Source of the DNA: Paralimibaculum aggregatum
Lineage (GTDB): Bacteria > Pseudomonadota > Alphaproteobacteria > Rhodobacterales > Rhodobacteraceae
NCBI RefSeq assembly: GCF_030270585.1
Contig: NZ_BSYI01000004.1
Span: 1 to 64,000 of the forward strand
Length of the DNA: 64,000 bases
Direction: 5' to 3'
Part shown: in pieces, positions 1-9,200 of the stretch
Position numbering within the stretch: position 1 is the stretch's first letter
Layout: each line of letters opens with the position of its first letter
Notes under the pieces: model-generated
Database searches by the model: none
Told to the model about the DNA's origin: nothing
What the model saw: the letters and a program-made list of their open reading frames with translations, nothing else
Position numbers and translations under genes: made by a program

Positions 1-18
1 TGTGTGGACGGCCCTTCC

Positions 19-262
19 GACGCAAGCGCGAGATCGCGATTTGGCTTGGACAGGTTTGCATCCATGTGTCCGGCCTGTTCGCGCGGCGTGCGCCGCTGGC
101 CCTGATGAATTCCGCGGATCGACGCCCAAATCACCTCACCGCGCTCGAAGCGCCTGGTCCCCGTGGGTTTGGCCGATCCCCGGCCCTGCCGGTTGCTCAT
201 CACTTTCCTTCACCTGCGCCAGCCGCTTCGCCGTCTTCGTCGATGGGCGAAGCGGATCCTTT
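19..262 (-). ncRNA. Candidate bridge-RNA region of the IS1111-type element
   Basis: This is the long non-coding end downstream of the transposase, between its stop codon and the left inverted repeat. In IS1111-group elements the bridge RNA that chooses target and donor DNA is encoded in this end. The placement is inferred from element architecture only. I did not fold the sequence or identify the target- and donor-binding loops, and RNA ends and strand are unproven. Confidence 0.3.
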
Positions 263-1282
263 TCATGCCGTGCCGGGCGTCGAGTACACGGTGCCGCGCG
301 TCATGACGGCCCAGACGATCCGCGCGTTCTTGTTCGCCATCGCCACGGCGGCGAGCTTTGCCGGCTTTCGCTCGAGCAATTCGGCGGCCCAGGATGGTGC
401 CGCTCCCTCTCTTCTGACATGTCGCAGAACGGCCGTGGCTCCGACGACGAGAAGCCGGCGCAGATAGCCATCGCCCTGCTTGCTGATGCCGGTCTTGCGT
501 TCCCGTCCCCCGCTACTGTGCGCCTTCGGCGTGAGGCCGAGCCACGCCGCGAACTGGCGGCCGGAGCGGAACTGCGCGCCATCCGGCACTGCCGCGGCGA
601 TGGCGCTCGCCGTGATCGGCCCGATGCCCGGGATCGTCGCGAGACGCCGGCTCAGGTCACTGTTTCTATGCCAATTGACGATCCGGGCTTCCACGCGGTC
701 GATCTCGCTCTCCAGGCGCCGCAACTGATCGACGATGGCGTGCAGCGCCTCCCGCGCGGATTCAGGCAGGTGGTCCTGGTTCTCGTGCAGGGCCGTGATC
801 ACCATCTTCACCCCTCCCGGCCCCTTCGCTGCGATGATACCGAGCTCCGCGAGGTGCCCGCGCAGCGCGTTGACCAGCATGGTCCGCTGACGAACCAACA
901 GATCTCGCGTCTTGTGCAGCATCAGCGCCGCCTGCTGATCGAGCGTCTTGATCGCGACGAAGCGCATGGTCGGCCGCGTGACAGCCTCGCAAATCGCCTC
1001 GGCATCAGCGGCATCGGTCTTGCCCCGCTTGACGTAGGGCTTCACGTAAGCCGGAGGCAGCAGCTTGACCGTATGTCCGAGCGCGGAGATCTCGCGCGCC
1101 CAGTAATGCGCGGTCGCACAGGCCTCCATGCCGACGAGGCATGCCGGCAGTCGCTCGAAAAACCGGAGAACTTCGCCGCGACGGAGCCGCCGCTGCACCC
1201 GCGCCCTACCCTCATCATCCACTCCGTGGACCTGAAACACGTTCTTTGCCAGATCCAGACCGATCGTCACGATGTCAGACAT
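263..1282 (-). CDS. IS110 family transposase (DEDD recombinase)
   Basis: This 339-residue protein is full length for the family. The N-terminal RuvC-like DEDD domain starts with the typical IGLDLAKN motif and contains GMEAC and TDAADAEAI, which supply the acidic residues. A coiled-coil middle section follows. The C-terminal Tnp_IS116/IS110/IS902 domain has the helix-hairpin-helix motif IPGIGPITASAI and the segment GLTPKAHSSGGRERKTGISK, which holds the catalytic serine. IS110 enzymes excise and insert circular elements using a bridge RNA that pairs with both target and donor. The frame is intact, so the element may still be active. Confidence 0.95.
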   Translation of the reverse strand: MSDIVTIGLDLAKNVFQVHGVDDEGRARVQRRLRRGEVLRFFERLPACLVGMEACATAHYWAREISALGHTVKLLPPAYVKPYVKRGKTDAADAEAICEAVTRPTMRFVAIKTLDQQAALMLHKTRDLLVRQRTMLVNALRGHLAELGIIAAKGPGGVKMVITALHENQDHLPESAREALHAIVDQLRRLESEIDRVEARIVNWHRNSDLSRRLATIPGIGPITASAIAAAVPDGAQFRSGRQFAAWLGLTPKAHSSGGRERKTGISKQGDGYLRRLLVVGATAVLRHVRREGAAPSWAAELLERKPAKLAAVAMANKNARIVWAVMTRGTVYSTPGTA

Positions 1283-1371
1283 CTTCCGCCCCTAAAGTTG
1301 GTCTCTTCGACCGCTCCAGTTTGCCCCCGGAGCGGGAGGGTGGAAGGGCCGTCCACCACATCACCTCTGGG

Positions 1372-1570
1372 GGATACGCGCAGTTCCCGGGCGGCAATCG
1401 GCACCGGGTCACGCTGGGCGCGCTTCGCGACGAACAGCTCCGTGACAGGCTGCGGACGATCTGGACCGATCCGATGGCGCTCGACCCGTCGCGCACCGCC
1501 GCACGGGTGACACGGGAGATCGCGCGCCACCTCGCGGGTCTGGGAAAGTGGACTGATGCCGCTGGGTGGG
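1372..1570 (+). pseudogene. Remnant of a class I SAM-dependent DNA methyltransferase gene
   Basis: Right of the insertion sequence the plus strand encodes about 65 residues including LRTIWTDPMALDPSRTAARV and TREIARHLAGLGK, followed by GHPP. This resembles the helical region of large MmeI-like/BREX-like DNA methyltransferases, where it is normally followed by a segment like FLMRCLFTMFAEDV. That continuation is missing: the frame runs into unrelated sequence and stops at 1681-1683. The 5' part is absent beyond the insertion sequence. I infer that a restriction-modification-type gene was destroyed by the insertion and deletion. Family recognition is from memory of the motif, so confidence is moderate. 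Confidence 0.4.
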
Positions 1571-1679
1571 GGCATCCACCGCATCGGTTCACAGAGTTGC
1601 AGGCCGACGACAGCGTCATGCGGGACCAGGCGCGTGGTTGCCGCGGACGACAACGCCCGATACCGATCGTCTGCGGCTC

Positions 1680-2345
1680 CTAGTCGACAACCGGATAGAA
1701 CGGCCGCCCCCAATCCTCCGTCGGATTGTCCATCATCAGGTCGACGAATACCGGCATGAGGAAGGCTAGGATCGCGGCGCCGTCGCGCACCTGGGCCCGG
1801 TTGACACCGCTGTTCCAGGTCGACCCACCATGGACCAGCTGGTTGCGCAGGACGTATAGCCGGTCGAAGACGAAGCTCAGGACGCGGACGCCGTCGCCGG
1901 CCTGGAATGCCTTCGCGAAACTGCGCGACGATGCCACGAATTTTTCCTCCCAGTCTTCGAAGCCCGCGATCCCATTGTGGTGCTGCCAGAACGGATTGAA
2001 GACGTAGCGATTTGCCATGAGCATTCGTACCGGACCGGAGAAACGCTGCCACAGCGCCCTGTAGATGCGCCGATCGTCGTCGCACGCCACCAGCCTGCCA
2101 AAATAGTTGACGAAGGCAGTGCGTTCGCCGGGTGCTATCGACTGGAACTCCCGCTCATCCGCATAGGCGGCGTTGAACGCGATCCAGAGGAAGATGAAGC
2201 GGGCGTCATCGTCGTCGCCGCATGCCTCGGCGCGTCCGATCCAGCTGATGGCGCGATGCACGCGCAGGCCCATGGTTTCGGGAAAGCCGCCGCGAATGGC
2301 GCGCTGCTTGGATTTCAGCGCGGCGTGGTCGAGACCATTCCTCAT
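1680..2345 (-). CDS. HEPN-like protein in a defence island
   Basis: The protein has 221 residues. ATG 2345 is chosen because AGAGGGGAAC lies just upstream; an upstream in-frame extension has no such site and reads into the next gene. The predicted protein is alpha-helical, with the C-terminal motif RNQLVH (R-x4-H) in the context LYVLRNQLVHGGS, the signature of HEPN domains. Many HEPN proteins are RNases in toxin-antitoxin and phage-defence systems; others merely bind nucleotides. No partner antitoxin (MNT or similar) is visible next door. It lies downstream of a truncated WYL regulator on the same strand and may once have shared its transcript. A specific function is not assigned. Confidence 0.7.
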   Translation of the reverse strand: MRNGLDHAALKSKQRAIRGGFPETMGLRVHRAISWIGRAEACGDDDDARFIFLWIAFNAAYADEREFQSIAPGERTAFVNYFGRLVACDDDRRIYRALWQRFSGPVRMLMANRYVFNPFWQHHNGIAGFEDWEEKFVASSRSFAKAFQAGDGVRVLSFVFDRLYVLRNQLVHGGSTWNSGVNRAQVRDGAAILAFLMPVFVDLMMDNPTEDWGRPFYPVVD

Positions 2346-2370
2346 GCAAAGTTCCCCTCTGAAAATCCGG

Positions 2371-2904
2371 TCATGGCAGGGCGTCGATATCCGGACCTGG
2401 ATATCCGCCGACCAGAGCCCGCGGCCGCTCGGGCGCGATCCCCTCGACCTTGTCGGCCGATCGATGGAGATGCCTCGCCATCTCGAGCCATCCGGCCGCG
2501 GTGAAGCGGACGGTCGGGCGTCCGTCATCCCGCGGCACCAGGACCTGCGTGGGGCGAGAGCGAGGTCTGGCGGCATGCGGGGCGCCCTCACGCGCGCAGG
2601 CATGGCGCCGCCGTGCCGGGGCGCGGGCGGTGCGGGCTGTGATTTCTGGGGCTTCGGTGGTGGTTTCCTGCCGCGGCTGCGGCCGCCCAGGCGGGGGCGT
2701 GCCCAGTCGCCAGTATCGCCGGCGATCCTCGGCAGTTCTGGTCGCGGCGTTCGCGAAGGCGGCGTCCAGCGCCCCGGTCATCGGCTGCGCAGCGCGATGT
2801 GAGGTGCCGAACCGGGGGCAGATATCCTCGAGACTGACGCCGCATCGCCGGGCGGCGGCCATCCGGGCGAAACCGAGCAGATCCTGAACCTTGCAGAAAG
2901 ACAT
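2371..2904 (-). pseudogene. Internally deleted WYL-domain transcriptional regulator
   Basis: The first 65 residues are a typical WYL-family winged helix, with the motif GVSLEDICPRFGTSHRAAQ followed by RRYWRL. The last 45 residues are the typical C-terminus, including GWLEMARHLHRSADKVEGIA, then PERPRALV and a final DALP. Between them only about 65 residues of proline/arginine-rich sequence remain, in place of the roughly 200-residue WYL ligand-binding core. The frame is still open (177 residues) but the sensor domain is gone, so I call it a pseudogene. WYL proteins commonly repress phage-defence operons; this one diverges from the nuclease-helicase/McrBC operon. The start at 2904 has an AGAGGT ribosome binding site. 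Confidence 0.75.
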
Positions 2905-2923
2905 TTGACCTCTATGCCAGAAA

Positions 2924-2961
2924 TTGACACGAGTAAAAGCTATTGGTCAGATCGCGATCTG
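2924..2961 (+). promoter_or_regulatory. Defence-operon promoter with a palindromic operator over the -10
   Basis: In the 104-bp gap between the divergent WYL and nuclease-helicase genes there is TTGACA (2924-2929), a 17-bp spacer and TCAGAT (2947-2952). The -10 match is weak. A perfect 14-bp palindrome, CAGATCGCGATCTG (2948-2961), overlaps the -10 box. A regulator bound there would block RNA polymerase. The adjacent WYL protein is the natural candidate, but that is inference. Confidence 0.5.
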
Positions 2962-3008
2962 TCGAGGCGATTCCCTCTGAGACGAATCTCGCAAGTATTG
3001 GAGCATTG

Positions 3009-6000
3009 ATGAGGGATTTTGGCGGCAATATCTTCCTGTCCGCGTCGGACCTCATGCGTTTTATGGGATGCGCGCATGCGACAACCCTCGATCTGGCACA
3101 TATGCGCGGCAGCGGACCGGAGCCGCGCCAGGACAGCGAGGATGCGGCGCTGCTGCAGAAGCAGGGCGACACCCACGAGGCCGCCCATCTGGCCCGGCTC
3201 AAGGCGGCGGGCCATGGCGTGGTGGAGATCGCGAGGGGCAACCTTGCCCGCGACGCCGAGGCCACGCGCGAAGCGCTGGCCGCGGGGCCGGACGTGGTGT
3301 TTCAGGGCGCTTTCCAGTCGGGCAACTGGGGCGGCTGGTCGGATTTCCTGGAGCGCGTCGATCGGCCCTCGGCGCTCGGGCCGTTCAGCTACGAGGTGGC
3401 CGACACCAAACTGAAGCGCCGCCCGCACCCCAAGCATGTGCTGCAGCTGGTGCTCTATTCCGACCTGCTGACCGAGGTGCAGGGCGCGGCGCCCGAGTTC
3501 GCCCATGTCGAACTGGGGGACGGCACCCGCGCGACCCTTCGGCTGTCGGACTACGCGGCCTATGCCCGCATGGCGCGGGCGCGGCTCGAAGGCTTCGTGG
3601 CCGATCCGCCGCCAACCCGTCCGATCCCCTGCGCGGATTGCGCTCTATGCCGCTGGGGCGACCATTGCGCCGATGTCTGGCAGGCCGAGGACAGCCTGTT
3701 CAATGTCGCCAACATCAGCCGTGGGCAGGTGAAGAAGCTGGAAGCTGCCGGCGTCCAGTCCATGGCAGCCCTCGCCGGTCTCGATCATCCGATCCGCGGC
3801 ATGGCGGAAGGCACGCGTCTCCGGCTCGTGACGCAGGCCCGCCTGCAACATGCACGCAAGACCGGCCTGCCGGCGTTCGAACTGCGCGCGCCGGAACCCG
3901 GCAAGGGGTTCGATCTGCTGCCCGAGCCGCAGACCGGCGACCTGTTCTACGACATCGAAGGCGATCCGCATTTCGAGGGCGGCCTCGAATATCTCCACGG
4001 CGTCTGGTTCGACGGCCAGTTCCGGGCGTTCTGGGCGCATGACCATGCCGCCGAAGCGCGCGCGCTCGCCGAGCTGCTGGCGTTCTTCCGCGCGCGTCTC
4101 GCGGCTTGTCCGGAGGCGCGCATCTATCACTACGCACCCTACGAGATCACCGCCCTGCGCCGACTGACCACGAAATACGGGATCGGCGAGGCTTTCCTCG
4201 ACCGGCTCCTGCGCGAGCGCCGCTTCGTCGATCTCTACGCCGTCGTGCGCGGCGGGCTGATCGGCTCCGAGCCCAACTATTCCATCAAGTCGATGGAGGC
4301 CTTCTATGGCCGCGAGCGCGATGGCGAGGTGAAGACGGCGGGCGGCTCGGTCGTCGCCTATGAGCGGTGGCGCGAGACCGGCGAGCAGCAGATCCTCGAC
4401 GAGATCGAGGATTACAACCGCGTCGACTGCATCTCGACGGAGGAGCTGAGGGACTGGCTGGTCGGCATCCGGCCCGGCCGCCCCTGGCCGTCGCTCGGTC
4501 AGGATGCGGGGACGAAGGAGGCCGAGGAGGACGCCGACACGCAGGCGCTGCGTTCGGGTCTGGCGGCCGCTGGCCTGCCCGCGGACCGGCAGGAGATGCT
4601 GTTCAACCTCGGCCTCTTCCACAAGCGCGAGGCGAAACCCGCGCAATGGGCGGTGTTCGACAGCGTCGGCAAGGACGAGGACGAGCTGATCGACGATCTC
4701 GACGCGCTGGCCGGGCTCGAGGCCGTGGGCGCGCCCGAGCCCGTGAAGCGCTCGAGGGTGCGCACCTATCGCTTCCCGCAGCAGGAGACGAAGCTGCGGA
4801 GCGGCAAGAACGCGACGGTGCCGGTCCATGACGGGCCGCCCGCCACGATCAGCATCGCCGCTCTGGACCGGACCGCGCGCGAGATCACCCTCAGGGCCGG
4901 GAACGCGAAGGCACATCTCCTGACGGACCGCCTGACGCTCCACCCGGACTGGCCGATCGCCACTGACGTGATCGCCGCCGCGCTGCGCGATGTGATCGCC
5001 GATCAATGCGGGCCGCGCCGGTTGACGGCCGCCGACGATCTGCTGTCTCGCGCCGCGCCGCGCCTGACGACCGGCGCGAAGCCTGACCTGCTGGATGGCG
5101 CCGACCCGGTTGCGGGCACGATTGCGGCAGTCGGCGCGATGGACGGCACCGTGCTGCCGATCCAGGGGCCGCCGGGCACCGGCAAGACCTATGTCACCGC
5201 GCGCGCGATCCTGAACCTCGTGCGCAGGGGTCATCGGATCGGTGTCACCTCGAACAGCCACGAGGCCATCCGCAACGTGCTGATGGGCTGTCTCGCCGCG
5301 CTGGAGGATGCGGATCTGCCGGTCACGCTCGACCTCGTCCACAAGACTTCGGGCGATGACGACAACTATCCCGACGATTGCCCCGTCCGGCGCACCACCG
5401 ACAATGCCGAGGCCGCCGAAGGAAGACAGGTCGTTGGCGCGACCGCGTGGTTCTTCACCCGCAAAGAGAACGTGCAGGCCTTCGACTGGCTCTTCGTGGA
5501 CGAGGCGGGACAGGTCGGCCTCGCCAACATGGTCGCCATGGCGCGGGCCGCGCGGAACATCGTGCTGGTCGGCGACCCGCGCCAGCTGCCGCAGGTCATT
5601 CAGGGATCGCATCCGGACCCGGCGAACCTCTCCTGCCTCGACTGGATGCTGGGCGAGCATGCGACGGTGCCGCCGGATCGCGGCATCTTCCTGCCCGTCT
5701 CGCGCCGGATGCATCCCGATGTCTGCCGGTTCGTTTCCGACCAGGTCTATGAGGGTCGGCTGACCAGTCACCCCGACACCGCGCGCCAGGCCGTGGCCGG
5801 CACGGCGTTTCCCCCGGCGGGTGCGTTCTGGGTGCCGGTCCCGCATGAGGGCAATGCCCAGATCGCGCCGGAGGAGGTCAGGGCCATCCAGGCTGCCGTC
5901 CACGAGCTGCTGACGGGCGCCTGGACGGAGAAGGACGGCAGGACGCGTCCCATGCGCCAGTCCGACATCATCGTGGTCGCACCCTACAACGCACAGGTGA

Positions 6001-6293
6001 ACGCCCTGCGCGAGGCGCTGCCCGAGGGTATCCGCGTCGGCACCGTGGACAGGTTCCAGGGTCAGGAAGCGCCCGTCTGCCTGGTCTCGATGACAGCCTC
6101 GTCGGCCGAGGAAACGCCGCGCGGCATGGATTTCCTGTTCTCCCTCAACCGGATCAACGTTGCGGTCTCGCGCGCCAAGGGGCTGGCGCTGGTCTTCGGC
6201 GCGCCGCGTCTGCGCGAGGCGAGATGCGAGACGGTCGAGCAGATGCGGCTGGTGAACACGCTTTGTGCATTGCCTGAGTTTGGAGGTCTCTGA
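3009..6293 (+). CDS. TM0106-type RecB-like nuclease fused to RNase-H-like exonuclease and SF1 helicase
   Basis: The protein has 1094 residues from ATG 3009, which has GGAG upstream; further upstream starts would overlap the promoter. Residues about 10-220 are a RecB-like PD-(D/E)xK nuclease, with GWSDFL, then EVADTKLK, then LQLVLYSDLL, and a Cys cluster C-x2-C-x2-C-x5-C. Residues about 310-480 look like a YprB-type RNase-H-fold exonuclease with acidic motifs YDIEGDPH, HYAPYE and YNRVDC. Residues about 640-1090 are a superfamily 1 (Dna2/Upf1-like) helicase: GPPGTGKT near 720, FVDEAGQ near 830, VDRFQGQE near 1013 and NVAVSRAK near 1050. It is the first gene of an operon with mcrB and mcrC, suggesting DNA-end processing in defence. 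Confidence 0.85.
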   Translation: MRDFGGNIFLSASDLMRFMGCAHATTLDLAHMRGSGPEPRQDSEDAALLQKQGDTHEAAHLARLKAAGHGVVEIARGNLARDAEATREALAAGPDVVFQGAFQSGNWGGWSDFLERVDRPSALGPFSYEVADTKLKRRPHPKHVLQLVLYSDLLTEVQGAAPEFAHVELGDGTRATLRLSDYAAYARMARARLEGFVADPPPTRPIPCADCALCRWGDHCADVWQAEDSLFNVANISRGQVKKLEAAGVQSMAALAGLDHPIRGMAEGTRLRLVTQARLQHARKTGLPAFELRAPEPGKGFDLLPEPQTGDLFYDIEGDPHFEGGLEYLHGVWFDGQFRAFWAHDHAAEARALAELLAFFRARLAACPEARIYHYAPYEITALRRLTTKYGIGEAFLDRLLRERRFVDLYAVVRGGLIGSEPNYSIKSMEAFYGRERDGEVKTAGGSVVAYERWRETGEQQILDEIEDYNRVDCISTEELRDWLVGIRPGRPWPSLGQDAGTKEAEEDADTQALRSGLAAAGLPADRQEMLFNLGLFHKREAKPAQWAVFDSVGKDEDELIDDLDALAGLEAVGAPEPVKRSRVRTYRFPQQETKLRSGKNATVPVHDGPPATISIAALDRTAREITLRAGNAKAHLLTDRLTLHPDWPIATDVIAAALRDVIADQCGPRRLTAADDLLSRAAPRLTTGAKPDLLDGADPVAGTIAAVGAMDGTVLPIQGPPGTGKTYVTARAILNLVRRGHRIGVTSNSHEAIRNVLMGCLAALEDADLPVTLDLVHKTSGDDDNYPDDCPVRRTTDNAEAAEGRQVVGATAWFFTRKENVQAFDWLFVDEAGQVGLANMVAMARAARNIVLVGDPRQLPQVIQGSHPDPANLSCLDWMLGEHATVPPDRGIFLPVSRRMHPDVCRFVSDQVYEGRLTSHPDTARQAVAGTAFPPAGAFWVPVPHEGNAQIAPEEVRAIQAAVHELLTGAWTEKDGRTRPMRQSDIIVVAPYNAQVNALREALPEGIRVGTVDRFQGQEAPVCLVSMTASSAEETPRGMDFLFSLNRINVAVSRAKGLALVFGAPRLREARCETVEQMRLVNTLCALPEFGGL

Positions 6294-9200
6294 ATGTGGG
6301 AGAGGTTCGAGGCACGTCTTGATGAAAACGAGCGCGACCAGCCCCTGCCGCTGCGCCGGGTGCTGTTCGACGTGCTGCGCGGCTCGGGCCTGCGCCCGGG
6401 CGGCGGCGTCACCAAGAAGATGGTGTCCTTTGAATTCGGCGCTGGCGAGCGGCTGCTGTGGGAAATACAGAATCCGTCCAACATCTTCCTCCATGTAAGT
6501 TGGCGCGATCGCGTCGAGGCGAACGGCCTTGCCAGCGAGCCGCGGCCCTATCAGAGCGGCATGAAGGATGGTGGGCGGCATTCGGCCCTCAGCCGCGGCT
6601 GGTCCTTTGGCGATGCCGATTGCATCGTCGTCCGGGTCGATAGCGCCGAGGCGCTGCGCCGACTGCTCGGGGTTTTGCTGAAATCCGACGATGCGCTGGT
6701 TCTCGACCCGGCGGCGATCAAGCGCTGGATCGAGCGGCTTCGCCATTTCTTCCCCGGCCTCGATCGCTTTGACCGGCCCGATCCGCATTTCGACGAGGCG
6801 GAGCGAAACTACAAGCTTGCGACTGCATCCGAACTCAAGGCGGCGATCGCGCGATCCGGGTCCGATCAGGATCTGGCCGATGCCGTGAACACCGCGCTTG
6901 CCAGCAGCAACCTGGTGCAATGGCGCGCCTATTGGCCGATCTCGCCCAAGGGGGATGCGGATCGCGAGAAGCTCTGGCCAGCCTTGCGGGGGTTCGTCGA
7001 TGCCGCGCTCGGCGCAGCCGACGGTCATGCCCTGGCGCTGGAGGCCTTCGTCAACGCCTGGATGGCGGCCGTCCCGAACGGCAAGCCCGATCCGGCCCGT
7101 CAGATCGGCGAGTTCCTGCTCATGCATCTCGCGCCCGACGAGGGCATCTATATCCGGCATTCCGTCCGCCAGGACCTATGGCTGGAGGCAGTGGGCGTTC
7201 GCTTCCCCGATCACGCGTCGATGGCCGACACCTATCGCGACGAATGGCGCTTCATGGAGGCGGCGCGCAGCGCCTTCGTGGCTCAGGGGCTGGCGCCGCG
7301 CGACATGATCGATGTGCAGAGCGCATTGTGGATCGTCCACAACTACAAGGACGAGGAGGTCGCAGCCGTTTCGCGCGAGGCGATCGAGGCGGCGATGGAC
7401 GCCTATGACAGCTATCGCCAATCGGGCGAGCACGCCGCGATCTTCGACGCCTTCGGCGATCCGCGCGACTACTGGGTGCGCTCGACACGCGAGCGGCCCG
7501 ACCGGGTCTATCCCTCCAAGCCGATCGTCGGCTACCTGCGCGGCAGGACGCACCTCAATGGCGGCTGGGGGCAGAAGTCCGATGCGGCGGCCCAGCTCCA
7601 CAATGCCGGCTACATCATCGTCGATGCGGATGGCGCTCCGGTCGCTCCGCCGGAGCGCTACGAGCACCTGATCGCAGGTGCCGACCGTGTCCGCCTGTGC
7701 GCGCGCAACTATTTCATCGAACCGGCGCGCGAGAACGGCGAAGCGGAGGCCGCGATCCACGCCGGCAACCTCGGCCACGACCTGGGTATGCACGACCGGC
7801 CTTCGGTGATTTGCAGCGTGCTCGGCAGCGAGGAGTTCCAGAACTTCGCGCAGGTTTCGCCGCCAACGCATACCCTGCCCTATCCCAGCAGTTCCACTGT
7901 CTTTACCTATCGGCTTGGCCTGGCGAAAGGGCACGAACCCATGAGCGTCGAACCTGCGACCGCAATGCCCGCCGCCACCAATCTCATCCTCTACGGCCCG
8001 CCCGGAACCGGCAAGACCTACGCAACGGCCTGGGAGGCGGTGCGGCTTTGCCTGGGCGGGGCAGCGGCCGAACCGTTGCGCGACGACCGAGATGCCCTGA
8101 TGACCGAATACCGCCGCCTTGCCGGCGAGGGTCGGATCGAGTTCGTCACCTTCCACCAGTCCTTTTCCTACGAGGATTTCGTCGAGGGGCTGCGGCCGAC
8201 GACAGCGAGCGAGCAGGAAGCCGACGACGAGGGCGCCGGCGCTTCTGGCGGCTTCAGGCTCAAGCCGCATGCCGGCGTGTTCAAGATCATCAGCGAGAGG
8301 GCACGGCTCGACACGGGCAATGCGCCGGCAAAGCGGCTCGACCGCTCCCGTCCGATCTACAAGGTTGCCCTCGGTCAGCGCGGGATCCACGAAAGCCGGA
8401 TCCGCGAAGGCCTCGATGGCGGTCTGATCCATTTCGGCTGGGGCGGCGATATCGACTGGTCGGACGAGCGATTCGACGATTTCGATGAGATCCGAAAGAC
8501 GTGGAACGAGCAAAAGGACCCCGATGCAACCGGGAAGGACTCGAATATTGAGATGACTTTCGCGTTCCGGTCCGGTCTTCAGGTCGGCGACTATGTCGTC
8601 ATCTCCGATGGCCGCGACAGGTTCCGCGCCTTCGGACGCGTGAGCGGCGAGTATTACTTCGATGCCGATGCCGATTTCCACCCGCATCGGCGCAGCGTCG
8701 AATGGATCTGGCGGGACGACAACGGGGCGGAGCGCGCGCCGTTCTATTCCCGGAACTTCCGCCGTCACTCGGTCTATTGCCTCGATCCGGAGGGGATCGA
8801 CTGGGATGCGCTGGAATCGGTGGTGATCGATCCCGATGCCGAGCGGCCGGTGGCGAATGCGCGGCCGCATGTTCTCATCATCGACGAGATCAACCGGGCC
8901 AACATCTCCAAGGTCTTCGGCGAGCTGATCACGCTGCTCGAGGTTGACAAGCGGCTGGGCTGCGAAAACGAGGTCAGGGTCCGGCTTCCCTATTCCGGGG
9001 CGAATTTCGGCGTGCCGGCCAACCTGCACATCATCGGCACGATGAACACCGCGGACCGTTCGATCGCGCTGCTCGATACCGCCCTGCGCCGCCGCTTCAC
9101 CTTCCGCGAGCTGATGCCCGACACCGACGAACTGCGCCGGGCGCTGGCGGCGCGGCAGCTCGATGCGGCAAATCTCGACGGGATCGATCTCTGCAAGCTG

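Larger units (their letters stand above)
4..1356 (-). mobile_element. IS110 family (IS1111 group) insertion sequence
   Basis: The element consists of one transposase gene flanked by a perfect 15-bp inverted repeat: GTGGACGGCCCTTCC at 4-18 and its complement at 1342-1356. Subterminal inverted repeats of this kind mark the IS1111 group of the IS110 family. The non-coding end downstream of the transposase (about 245 bp, 19-262) is longer than the upstream end (about 60 bp), as expected for IS1111 elements, which carry their guide RNA downstream. The true tips lie a few bases outside the repeats, so the left tip is at or just beyond the window edge. The element sits beside a broken DNA methyltransferase gene, which it may have interrupted. 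Confidence 0.85.

Noticed and set aside
2943-3008. Upstream TTG start for the nuclease-helicase gene
   Set aside because: It would place the start codon within the predicted promoter and palindrome; ATG 3009 has a ribosome binding site and gives the family's usual N-terminus.
3645-7160. 1171-residue minus-strand frame opposite the nuclease-helicase and mcrB genes
   Set aside because: It lies fully antisense to two genes with clear domains; it is Arg/Ala/Asp-rich without any domain, as expected for third-position GC bias.
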